A stretch of 11,613 nt of DNA, taken from assembly GCA_945492935.1 (NCBI GenBank), contig CALYVE010000024.1, forward strand, positions 1 through 11,613. The letters are read 5' to 3'. The notes under the pieces are model-generated. The model had not been told where the DNA came from. It made no database searches and was given only the letters and a program-made list of their open reading frames with translations. How positions within the stretch are numbered: position 1 is the first letter of the stretch; each line of letters opens with the position of its first letter. The DNA is from an uncultured Lachnospiraceae bacterium. GTDB taxonomy: Bacteria; Bacillota; Clostridia; Lachnospirales; Lachnospiraceae. The translations under genes and the position numbers were made by a program. Positions 1 through 6,973 of this stretch are shown here, piece by piece.

Positions 1-1401
1 GCAGTATTGGATACTGTAATTATGGGAAATAAGCGTCTTTATGAGATTATGAAAGAGAAAGATGCTATTTACATGAAGGAAGACTTTTCAGATGAAGACG
101 GTATTCGCGCATCAGAGCTGGAGGCCGAGTTTGCTGAGATGGATGGCTGGAATGCTGAGGCGGATGCTGCTACATTGTTAAATGGTCTCGGCGTCGATAC
201 AGAGAACCATTACAAAATGATGAGCGAGCTCGACGGCGGACTGAAGGTGAAGGTACTTTTGGCACAGGCATTGTTCGGAAATCCGGATGTACTTTTATTG
301 GACGAGCCGACAAACCACTTGGATTTGGATGCGATTGCATGGTTAGAGGAGTTCTTAATCAACTTTGAAAATACAGTAATTGTTGTATCACATGACCGTT
401 ATTTCCTTAATAAAGTATGTACTCACATTGCAGATATTGACTATGCGAAGATTCAGCTGTATGCCGGTAATTATGACTTCTGGTATGAGTCCAGTCAGCT
501 TATGATTAAGCAGATGAAGGAAGCAAACAAGAAGAAGGAAGAGAAGATTAAGGAGTTGCAGGAGTTCATTCAGCGATTCTCTGCAAACGCTTCCAAGTCA
601 AAGCAGGCAACATCACGTAAGCGTGCTTTGGAGAAGATTGAACTTGACGAGATTAAGCCATCGAGCCGTAAGTATCCATATATTGATTTCAGACCGAAAA
701 GAGAGATTGGTAATGAGGTACTTACTGTTTCCAATATTTCAAAGACGATTGACGGAGTGAAGGTTCTTGATAATATTTCCTTTACCGTAGGACATGATGA
801 CAAGATTGCATTCGTTGGTCCTAACACAATTGCAACAACAACGTTGTTCCGTATCCTGGCGGGTGAGCTCGAGCCTGATGAAGGAAGCTTTAAGTGGGGT
901 GTTACAACTTCACAGGGCTATTTCCCTAAGGATAACACAAAAGAATTTGATAACGATCTCGTAATCGCCGACTGGCTGGCACAGTACTCTGAGGAAAAGG
1001 ATGCAACGTATGTGCGTGGATTCCTCGGACGTATGCTTTTTGCAGGCGAAGACGGCGTGAAGAAGGTTAAGGTATTGTCCGGTGGTGAGAAGGTACGTTG
1101 TCTCCTTTCGAAGCTTATGATTATGGCTTCAAACGTGCTTATTATGGATGAACCTACAAACCACCTTGATATGGAGTCAATTACGGCACTTAATAATGGA
1201 TTAATTAAGTTCCCGGGTGTTGTGCTTTTCTCTTGTCAGGATCATCAGTTCGTACAGACGACAGCGAACCGTATTATGGAGCTTACCAATACAGGACTGA
1301 TTGACAAGCAGACAACATACGACGAGTATCTTGCAAATGATGAACTTGCAAGAAAACGTCAGGTTATGAATATGTCTATGGATGATGAATTAGATGACTA
1401 A
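1..1401 (+). CDS. ABC-F family ATPase (YkpA/YbiT-like), 5' truncated by window edge
   Basis: Soluble protein with two ABC cassettes and no membrane segment, as in the ABC-F family, whose studied members act on the ribosome. The reading frame is open from base 1 and about 70-80 N-terminal residues, including the first Walker A, lie outside the window; the TTG at 7 is internal. ABC1 has a Walker B (LLLDEPTNHLD, near 292-324) and an H-switch (SHDRYF, His codon 391-393), but its signature is LDGGLK (229-246) instead of LSGGEK. A charged, helical inter-cassette linker follows at about 500-680. ABC2 has an intact signature (LSGGEK, from 1075) and Walker B (IMDEP, from 1141). Its Walker A reads GPNTIATTT (817-843) with Thr in place of the catalytic Lys, and its H-switch reads SCQDHQF with Gln in place of His. 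The frame is otherwise intact, so decay is unlikely. Subfamily assignment is from memory of YkpA-like sequences; cellular role is not shown by the context. Confidence 0.93.
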   Translation, partial: AVLDTVIMGNKRLYEIMKEKDAIYMKEDFSDEDGIRASELEAEFAEMDGWNAEADAATLLNGLGVDTENHYKMMSELDGGLKVKVLLAQALFGNPDVLLLDEPTNHLDLDAIAWLEEFLINFENTVIVVSHDRYFLNKVCTHIADIDYAKIQLYAGNYDFWYESSQLMIKQMKEANKKKEEKIKELQEFIQRFSANASKSKQATSRKRALEKIELDEIKPSSRKYPYIDFRPKREIGNEVLTVSNISKTIDGVKVLDNISFTVGHDDKIAFVGPNTIATTTLFRILAGELEPDEGSFKWGVTTSQGYFPKDNTKEFDNDLVIADWLAQYSEEKDATYVRGFLGRMLFAGEDGVKKVKVLSGGEKVRCLLSKLMIMASNVLIMDEPTNHLDMESITALNNGLIKFPGVVLFSCQDHQFVQTTANRIMELTNTGLIDKQTTYDEYLANDELARKRQVMNMSMDDELDD

Positions 1402-1469
1402 TTCGCAATCTAGCAAACAATAAAATTCTCATTGCAATAAAAATGCGTGTGTGAAAGGTGGAAGAAATC

Positions 1470-2480
1470 ATGATAGATGGAAAGAAAACGATGTTATCCG
1501 GCATGCAGGCAACCGGTATGATTACACTTGGTAATTATCTGGGTGCATTAAAGAACTGGGTAAATTTAAGCGATGAAGAAGGCATTAATTGTTTTTACGG
1601 TATTATGGATTTACATTCCATTACCGTTCGTCAGAACCCGACGGAATTTCGTCAGAATGCAAGAAGACTTTTACAGCTTTATATTGCAGCAGGTCTTGAT
1701 CCTGAGAAGAATTGCATTTTCTTCCAGTCACATGTGCCGGCTCACGCAGAACTTGCATGGATTCTAAACTGCTACACTTATATGGGTGAAATGAATCGTA
1801 TGACACAGTTCAAAGACAAAGCAGCAAAGCATGCTGACAATATCAACACAGGTCTGTTCACATACCCTGTGCTTATGGCTGCTGATATTTTACTTTATCA
1901 GGCGGATCTTGTTCCGGTCGGTAAGGATCAGATGCAGCATCTCGAAATTACTCGAGACATTGCGAACCGTTTTAATGGAGTATACGGAGATGTATTTACG
2001 GTGCCTGAAGGTTATGTCGGAAAGCAGGGTGCACGTATTATGAGTCTTGCAGATCCAATGAAAAAGATGTCTAAGTCAGATGAAAATCAGAACGCAAGCA
2101 TTTATCTTTTAGATGACAAAGATACGATTATGCGTAAGTTCAAGAAGGCAGTAACCGATTCTGATGGATTCATTGCTTACAGTGATGAGAAGCCGGGTAT
2201 CCGAAATCTCATCGATATTTATTGTGCATGTACTTCAAAGACTGTTGAGGAGGCACTGGCTGATTTTAACGGTATGAATTACGGTCAGTTGAAGGAATGT
2301 GTTGGCGAGGCAGTTGTAAATGAACTTGCACCACTCCAGGCGCGCTACGATGAGTTGGCAAAGAATAAAGATTACATTGACCGTATTATGAAAGAAAATG
2401 CACAAAAAGCATCATACTATGCAAATAAGACACTTCGTAAAGTTAAAAAGAAGGTTGGCTTTACAGAAATGCCAAGATAA
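1470..2480 (+). CDS. trpS: Tryptophan--tRNA ligase (TrpRS)
   Basis: Cytoplasmic class I aminoacyl-tRNA synthetase that charges tRNA-Trp with tryptophan using ATP. The HIGH-type motif appears as TLGNYLGAL at residues 19-27, preceded by the typical LSGMQATG, and the KMSKS loop is at residues 199-203 (KMSKSDENQ). MTQFKDK, YPVLMAADILLYQADLVPVG and RIMSLADPMKKMSKS are also TrpRS hallmarks. At 336 residues it matches the bacterial family (about 330). ATG at 1470 is chosen because AGGTGG at 1456-1461 sits 8 bases upstream and the protein then starts close to the conserved LSG motif; an in-frame GTG at 1458 overlaps that ribosome binding site. The 68-base gap after the ABC-F gene contains no T-box leader and no clear terminator, so co-transcription with the upstream gene is possible. 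Confidence 0.97.
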   Translation: MIDGKKTMLSGMQATGMITLGNYLGALKNWVNLSDEEGINCFYGIMDLHSITVRQNPTEFRQNARRLLQLYIAAGLDPEKNCIFFQSHVPAHAELAWILNCYTYMGEMNRMTQFKDKAAKHADNINTGLFTYPVLMAADILLYQADLVPVGKDQMQHLEITRDIANRFNGVYGDVFTVPEGYVGKQGARIMSLADPMKKMSKSDENQNASIYLLDDKDTIMRKFKKAVTDSDGFIAYSDEKPGIRNLIDIYCACTSKTVEEALADFNGMNYGQLKECVGEAVVNELAPLQARYDELAKNKDYIDRIMKENAQKASYYANKTLRKVKKKVGFTEMPR

Positions 2481-2501
2481 AAGAACAAGGAGGATATTTC
2501 T

Positions 2502-3896
2502 GTGAAGAAAATTCAAAAGATATATGCAGCCCTTATGATTGTATGCCTTTGTTTAGGACTTACGGCATGTGGCGGTTCAAAGAATGAAGAGACAACAGAA
2601 AAGCGGGTTGAGGTTGTTGCGACTACAACTACACCGATTGACCAGATGTACGAAGGGGTTGTGATAGACGATACAGACATGCCGATTGAACTTCCGCAGC
2701 TTGGCGGCCAGCATGTATATATTTATTCATATGATGATTCTTTCGGTATTCGTTTTGATTCGGAATTCAGAAGTCGTTATCCGGAGTATTCGGATTTGAT
2801 TCATTATATCGATTTAAGCGTGACAAATCCTGAGGAGGATTATTTGGATGCGTTAAAGACAACGGTTAGTACGAAGGAAGCACCATCCATTTTCATTGTT
2901 GATGATTCCAGAGTAGAGGAGTTTTTGGAGTGGGATTATGCGGCTACAATCGATACAATCCTTCCATCCGAGTATTATACAGAAAATGCATATCCATACA
3001 CAGTGGAATTCGGCACAGATGCAAATGGTGAATTAAAGGCGGTAACATGGGAGGCTACGCCGGGTGTAATGTATTACAATTCTAAGATTGCCGATGCAGT
3101 GCTCAAAACTTCAGATCCCGGCAAGATTCAGGAAATGGTTTCGACACCGGAGAAGTTTATGGAGGTTGCTGCTAAGATGAAAGAAGAAGGTTACTATATG
3201 ATGTCCTCAACAGAGGACCTTATGAGACCGTTTCTTGATTCGAAGCAAACCCCATGGGTAACGGACGGTGAGATTACAATTGATTCTGCCGTTGAAGATT
3301 ATCTTGAGTTTTCCAAAGAATTTTACAAGAACAATTATACATTAAACCAGCCTAGAGGGAATTCAAAATGGTCAGAAAATATGTCAAATGGCAAGGTGTT
3401 CTGCTATTTTGGTTCGTCGGTATGGCTTTCAAAGGGGTCAGTATTTATTCCAAAGGACCAGAAATATAAAGCATGCCAGGGACCTTTTGTATATCACTTA
3501 GGAGGTTCGTATATTTTTGTTGGTAAGAATTGTCCGAATAAGGAGCTTGTTGCATTGATTCTTTACACAATGACCTGCGATGTGGATGCTATGTATGATC
3601 TCGGCGAGACGGATAGCGTATTTCCAAACAACAGGGCTGCAGTTAAACGGTTGATAGATGACCAGATTGTTATGGGTGAAGTCTTATATTGCAAGACACC
3701 GCTTGTGGATTTTGACAATGTTGCATCGGCACTTGATCGAAGCAATGCCACGAAGTACGATGCACAGATTGACAATATCTTATCTGCGGTAGCCCTTACA
3801 TATAACACAGGAAACAAGCTTACAGTTGAAGATGCTATCGACAGTCTTAAGAAGAGAGTATCGGAAGGTATCGAAGATTTTAAAACAGAAGAATAA
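2502..3896 (+). CDS. Solute-binding lipoprotein, ABC-type, orphan
   Basis: Predicted lipid-anchored extracellular protein of 464 residues. A type II signal peptide is visible: positive N-terminus (MKKIQK), hydrophobic core at residues 8-19, and lipobox LTAC with the lipidated Cys at residue 23. A Ser/Thr/Glu-rich linker follows. The mature part resembles extracellular solute-binding proteins of the sugar-binding type: an early PSIFIVDDSRVEEFLEW stretch and a TWEATPGVMYYNSK segment near residues 183-196, typical of the MalE-like fold. The ligand cannot be read from sequence. The GTG start is supported by AAGGAGG at 2487-2493, 8 bases upstream, and by the signal peptide beginning there. The gene starts 21 bases after trpS and ends at a strong terminator; no permease or ATPase of a transporter is adjacent. 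Family assignment is by pattern, so another periplasmic-binding-like sensor or scaffold role is possible. Confidence 0.82.
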   Translation: MKKIQKIYAALMIVCLCLGLTACGGSKNEETTEKRVEVVATTTTPIDQMYEGVVIDDTDMPIELPQLGGQHVYIYSYDDSFGIRFDSEFRSRYPEYSDLIHYIDLSVTNPEEDYLDALKTTVSTKEAPSIFIVDDSRVEEFLEWDYAATIDTILPSEYYTENAYPYTVEFGTDANGELKAVTWEATPGVMYYNSKIADAVLKTSDPGKIQEMVSTPEKFMEVAAKMKEEGYYMMSSTEDLMRPFLDSKQTPWVTDGEITIDSAVEDYLEFSKEFYKNNYTLNQPRGNSKWSENMSNGKVFCYFGSSVWLSKGSVFIPKDQKYKACQGPFVYHLGGSYIFVGKNCPNKELVALILYTMTCDVDAMYDLGETDSVFPNNRAAVKRLIDDQIVMGEVLYCKTPLVDFDNVASALDRSNATKYDAQIDNILSAVALTYNTGNKLTVEDAIDSLKKRVSEGIEDFKTEE

Positions 3897-3906
3897 TGAT
3901 TGTTAC

Positions 3907-3941
3907 AAGCAGTTTGCGAATTGGTCGCGAACTGCTTTTTT
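3907..3941 (+). terminator. Rho-independent terminator after the lipoprotein gene
   Basis: A near-perfect hairpin begins 11 bases after the stop codon. The left arm AGCAGTTTGCGA (3908-3919) pairs with TCGCGAACTGCT (3925-3936), giving 12 pairs with a single G-U, around the 5-base loop ATTGG. A run of six T (3936-3941) follows, and A3907 with T3937 can extend the stem. This should end the ABC-F/trpS/lipoprotein transcript. Confidence 0.93.
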
Positions 3942-4023
3942 CTACCGCGGCTTTGTGGCACAGGGCCCTGTCGGCAGTGCAATAAAAAGAATTGCTGATG
4001 AAGCACTTCTTTGCGATTTTAGT

Positions 4024-4071
4024 GTTTTTTATTGTTTTTTGAAAAAATAAAAAAGGTTTTTTGAAAAAAAT
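4024..4071. repeat. A/T-tract block with a 14-base direct repeat upstream of dgt
   Basis: GTTTTTTGAAAAAA occurs at 4034-4047 and again at 4056-4069, 22 bases apart; each copy is also a T6-G-A6 near-palindrome. A further GTTTTTT starts at 4024, so the three T6 tracts begin 10 and 22 bases apart, close to one and two helical turns. Such tracts usually bend DNA and can raise promoter activity. The block lies just before the dgt-dnaG-rpoD gene cluster. -10-like hexamers follow (TAGAAT 4073-4078, CATAAT 4081-4086), but none has a good -35 at 16-18 bases, so I do not call a promoter. The rest of the 3942-4138 stretch holds nothing else I can support. Confidence 0.6.
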
Positions 4072-4126
4072 GTAGAATATCATAATTGTGAGGAGTTTTT
4101 GTTCGATACGATGGAAAGAGTTTCGT

Positions 4127-4131
4127 GGAGG
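4127..4131 (+). promoter_or_regulatory. Ribosome binding site that sets the dgt start
   Basis: GGAGG lies 7 bases before GTG 4139. An upstream in-frame GTG at 4088 would add 17 residues not expected for the family and has no ribosome binding site, so the later GTG is preferred. Confidence 0.8.
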
Positions 4132-4138
4132 TTTTAGC

Positions 4139-5137
4139 GTGACATTACGTGAACAGTTTGAACAAAGAGAACATCAGATTTTTAGACCGTGCGCTTCGTT
4201 TAGTGATCGGACGAAGGGGCGCGACATGACAGAGGAGAAGTGCGATATTCGTACGGAGTATCAGAGAGACCGCGACAGAATTATTCACAGCAAATCCTTT
4301 CGTCGTATGAAGCATAAGACACAGGTTTTTCTTGCACCGGGTGGAGATCATTATCGTACACGTCTTACGCATACGCTTGAGGTTGCACAGATTGCCCGTA
4401 CGATAGCGAGAGCGTTACAGTTAAATGAGGATTTAACAGAAGCGATTGCCCTAGGACATGATTTAGGACATACACCTTTCGGTCATGCCGGTGAGAGGGC
4501 ATTGTCGAGGTATACCTCGAAACCATTTTTGCATAATGAGCAGAGTGTGCGTGTTGTTGAACGCCTGGAGAAGGATGGACACGGACTAAATTTAACTTGG
4601 GAAGTACGAGATGGTATGCTCAATCATAAAACATCCGGTAGTCCTTCGACGTTAGAGGGATGGATTGTACGGACATCGGATAAGATAGCCTATGTGAATC
4701 ATGATATTGATGATGGCATTCGCGCAGGTATTCTTACAGAAGAGATGCTTCCGAAGGATATTACGGACATGCTTGGACATAGTACGCGCGACCGAATTAA
4801 TACATTGATACATGCGATGGTTACATACAGCATGGACAAGGAGATAATTGGTCTTCCGTCAGAATATGAACAGGCACTTCGTGATTTGCGTTCGTTTATG
4901 TTCCGTGATTTGTATACGAATCCGGTTGCAAAAAGCGAAGAGGTGAAAGCCGAACGAGTGATTGGTATGTTGTTTGAAGAGTACATTAAGCATATCGAAT
5001 TATTACCCGAAGAATTTCAGCAGTTAATCAACGATGGAGAAGAAAAGGAAATCGTTGTTTGCGATTATATAGCAGGTATGACAGATAATTATGCCGTTAC
5101 AACGGCAAGTGAATTATTCATACCAAAGTCTTGGTAG
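4139..5137 (+). CDS. dgt: dGTPase-like HD-domain triphosphohydrolase
   Basis: Member of the deoxyguanosinetriphosphate triphosphohydrolase-like family, which splits dNTPs into the deoxynucleoside and triphosphate and so trims dNTP pools. The HD metal site is complete: H78 (in RTRLTHTLEVAQIAR), H107-D108 (in LGHDLGHTPFGHAGE) and D181 (in SDKIAYVNHD). The N-terminal segment CDIRTEYQRDRDRIIHSKSFRRMKH and KTQVFLAPGGDHYRTR are family signatures. Length is 332 residues from GTG 4139, in line with the short Gram-positive form. The gene heads the cluster with dnaG 23 bases downstream, an order common in Clostridia, consistent with dNTP control next to replication priming. True substrate preference cannot be read from the sequence; short homologues vary in which dNTP they cleave. 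Confidence 0.93.
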   Translation: MTLREQFEQREHQIFRPCASFSDRTKGRDMTEEKCDIRTEYQRDRDRIIHSKSFRRMKHKTQVFLAPGGDHYRTRLTHTLEVAQIARTIARALQLNEDLTEAIALGHDLGHTPFGHAGERALSRYTSKPFLHNEQSVRVVERLEKDGHGLNLTWEVRDGMLNHKTSGSPSTLEGWIVRTSDKIAYVNHDIDDGIRAGILTEEMLPKDITDMLGHSTRDRINTLIHAMVTYSMDKEIIGLPSEYEQALRDLRSFMFRDLYTNPVAKSEEVKAERVIGMLFEEYIKHIELLPEEFQQLINDGEEKEIVVCDYIAGMTDNYAVTTASELFIPKSW

Positions 5138-5160
5138 ATTTCAGTTGATTGGAGGATGCG

Positions 5161-6942
5161 ATGGCATATTATTCAGATGAAATCATCGAGGAAGTTCGAA
5201 GCCGCAATGATATCGTAGATGTCATTGGCAGCTATGTGACATTACGACATAAGGGCAATAGTTATTCAGCCTGTTGTCCGTTTCACCACGAAAAGACACC
5301 ATCTTTTCATGTAAGTAAGGATAAACAGATGTATCATTGCTTTGGATGTGGTGTTGGCGGTAATGTTTATACCTTCGTTATGGAATATGAGAATTTTAGT
5401 TTTCCGGAGGCTGTCAGATATCTGGCCGAAAGAAGTGGTATATCCTTACCGGAGCAGGAACTTTCCGAAGAACAAAAAAAGAAAGAAAACTACAAATCAA
5501 TATTGAAGGATATTAACAAATCTGCCGCTGCATATTTTCATTATTTGCTTACACAGTCTGAACATGGTGCCAAAGGACTTGAGTACTATCATGGACGAGG
5601 ACTTACGAATGAGACGATACAGCATTTTGGACTGGGCTACGCGGATGTTTACCAAAACGATTTATACAAATATTTGCGCAATAAAGGTTACACGGATAGT
5701 CAGATTAAGGATGCAGGACTTGTACGGTTTGATGAAAAACATGGTGCAACAGATATGTTTTGGAATCGGGTTATGGTTCCTATTTTGGATATTAATGGTA
5801 AAGTAATCGGTTTCGGTGGTCGTGTGCTGGGCGATGGATTGCCCAAATATATCAACACGCAGGAAACGCAGATTTTTGATAAAGGGCACACCCTTTTTGC
5901 CATGAATCTAGCCAGACGTTCGAAGAGACGGGGGATTATTATTTGTGAGGGATACATGGATGTCATTTCGATGCATCAGGCGGGTTTTGACAATGCAGTC
6001 GCATCCCTTGGAACAGCCTTAACACTTGGACAGGCATCGCTTATCAAACGATATACCGATGAAGTTTATCTGGCATACGATAGTGACGAAGCCGGTACAA
6101 AGGCTACCCTGAAGAATGTCAATACGTTGCGTACGGTAGGACTCACAACCAGAGTTGTCGACCTTTCGCCGCATAAGGATCCGGATGAATTTATCAAAGC
6201 AAATGGGGCAGATGCTTTCGAGCAGCGTATAACAGATGCCGTGACCGGAATTATGTATGAAGTGAACACGCTTTCCAAAACATACAGACTAAAGGACCCG
6301 GAAGAAAAGGTACGGTTTTCGAAGGAGGTTGCAAAGCGACTGTCTACAATCGAGGAGGTTGTCTCAAGGCATAGTTATACTGATGCGGTTGCCGAGCAAT
6401 ATCAGCTTGATCGAGATGGATTGAAGCAGATGGTTACCCGGTATGGTACATTACAGCTGGAACAAAACAATCCTGTTGAGAATGAGACAAGACCGGTACA
6501 AGTTGTATCAAAGGAAATAAGTGAGGCAAGCAAAACGGAACGTTTATTGCTTACATGGATGGTTAATGAACCGCCGCTTTTTGATATATTAGAAGGCATC
6601 ATAACGCCGGATGATTTTCAGGATGAGAATTGTCGGGCTGTTGCCGGAAAGCTGATTGAACAATACAAACAAACCCATACGGTTTCGCCGGCATCAATTG
6701 TTGACGGATCGGAGGATATTGAGCAACAGCGAGTGATTGCATGTATCATGCAGACAGAATTACCGTTTGATATTTCAAATGAAGAGAAGGAACGGGCAAT
6801 TAATGATGTTGTCAAAAAGACAAAATTAGCAAAGATTGATTATGATTTAACACAGTGCGGGAACGACATGGTCAAATTCCAACAATTGATTGTGAATAAA
6901 GCAAACATCTCGAAACTGCATATATCATTTAAGAATGGTTAA
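5161..6942 (+). CDS. dnaG: DNA primase
   Basis: Synthesises RNA primers at the replication fork together with the replicative helicase. Three domains are visible in 593 residues. First is an N-terminal CHC2 zinc finger with ligands C39, H42, C60 and C63 (CPFH ... CFGC). Second is the catalytic core with RVMVPILDINGKVIGFGGR and a TOPRIM fold, with E263 (CEGYMDV) and D307/D309 (YDSDEAG) as metal-binding acids. Third is a more divergent C-terminal helicase-interaction region from about residue 430. ATG 5161 is chosen because GGAGG (5151-5155) lies 5 bases upstream and MAYYSDEIIEEVR is a typical primase start; the in-frame TTG at 5149 overlaps that site. The gene lies between dgt and rpoD, as in many Firmicutes. 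Confidence 0.98.
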   Translation: MAYYSDEIIEEVRSRNDIVDVIGSYVTLRHKGNSYSACCPFHHEKTPSFHVSKDKQMYHCFGCGVGGNVYTFVMEYENFSFPEAVRYLAERSGISLPEQELSEEQKKKENYKSILKDINKSAAAYFHYLLTQSEHGAKGLEYYHGRGLTNETIQHFGLGYADVYQNDLYKYLRNKGYTDSQIKDAGLVRFDEKHGATDMFWNRVMVPILDINGKVIGFGGRVLGDGLPKYINTQETQIFDKGHTLFAMNLARRSKRRGIIICEGYMDVISMHQAGFDNAVASLGTALTLGQASLIKRYTDEVYLAYDSDEAGTKATLKNVNTLRTVGLTTRVVDLSPHKDPDEFIKANGADAFEQRITDAVTGIMYEVNTLSKTYRLKDPEEKVRFSKEVAKRLSTIEEVVSRHSYTDAVAEQYQLDRDGLKQMVTRYGTLQLEQNNPVENETRPVQVVSKEISEASKTERLLLTWMVNEPPLFDILEGIITPDDFQDENCRAVAGKLIEQYKQTHTVSPASIVDGSEDIEQQRVIACIMQTELPFDISNEEKERAINDVVKKTKLAKIDYDLTQCGNDMVKFQQLIVNKANISKLHISFKNG

Positions 6943-6957
6943 AATATTTATCACGAT

Positions 6958-6962
6958 GGAGG
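6958..6962 (+). promoter_or_regulatory. Ribosome binding site favouring the rpoD start at 6974
   Basis: GGAGG lies 11 bases before ATG 6974, slightly long but the only good site here. In-frame ATGs at 6935 (overlapping the dnaG stop, as ATGGTTAA) and 6956 have no such sequence before them, and using either would place the GGAGG inside the coding region. Confidence 0.55.
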
Positions 6963-6973
6963 ATGGAAGAAAG

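Noticed and set aside
817..843. Degenerate second Walker A read as a sign that the ABC-F gene is a pseudogene
   Set aside because: The frame is intact to the C-terminus with other motifs conserved, and the changes fall in one composite site, which fits selection better than decay.
1405..1435. GCAAT/ATTGC inverted repeat between the ABC-F gene and trpS
   Set aside because: A 5-base stem with a loop of about 20 and no T-run is too weak for a terminator.
3960..3971. Perfect 12-base palindrome ACAGGGCCCTGT between the terminator and the A/T-tracts
   Set aside because: It has no loop for an RNA hairpin, does not extend well on either side, and occurs once; chance or decayed sequence explains it as well as an operator.
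3563..4083. Minus-strand and plus-strand open frames over the lipoprotein 3' end and the following spacer
   Set aside because: They run through the terminator hairpin and poly-A/T tracts, have low-complexity translations, and lack start signals.
4073..4086. TAGAAT and CATAAT as -10 boxes for a dgt promoter
   Set aside because: The nearest TTGAAA sequences are 6, 14 or about 28 bases away rather than 16-18, so the pair cannot be called.
4111..4137. Short reading frame (MERVSWRF then stop) just before dgt, a possible leader peptide
   Set aside because: The only purine-rich site lies 15 or more bases upstream, the peptide has no regulatory codon run, and its end overlaps the dgt ribosome binding region.
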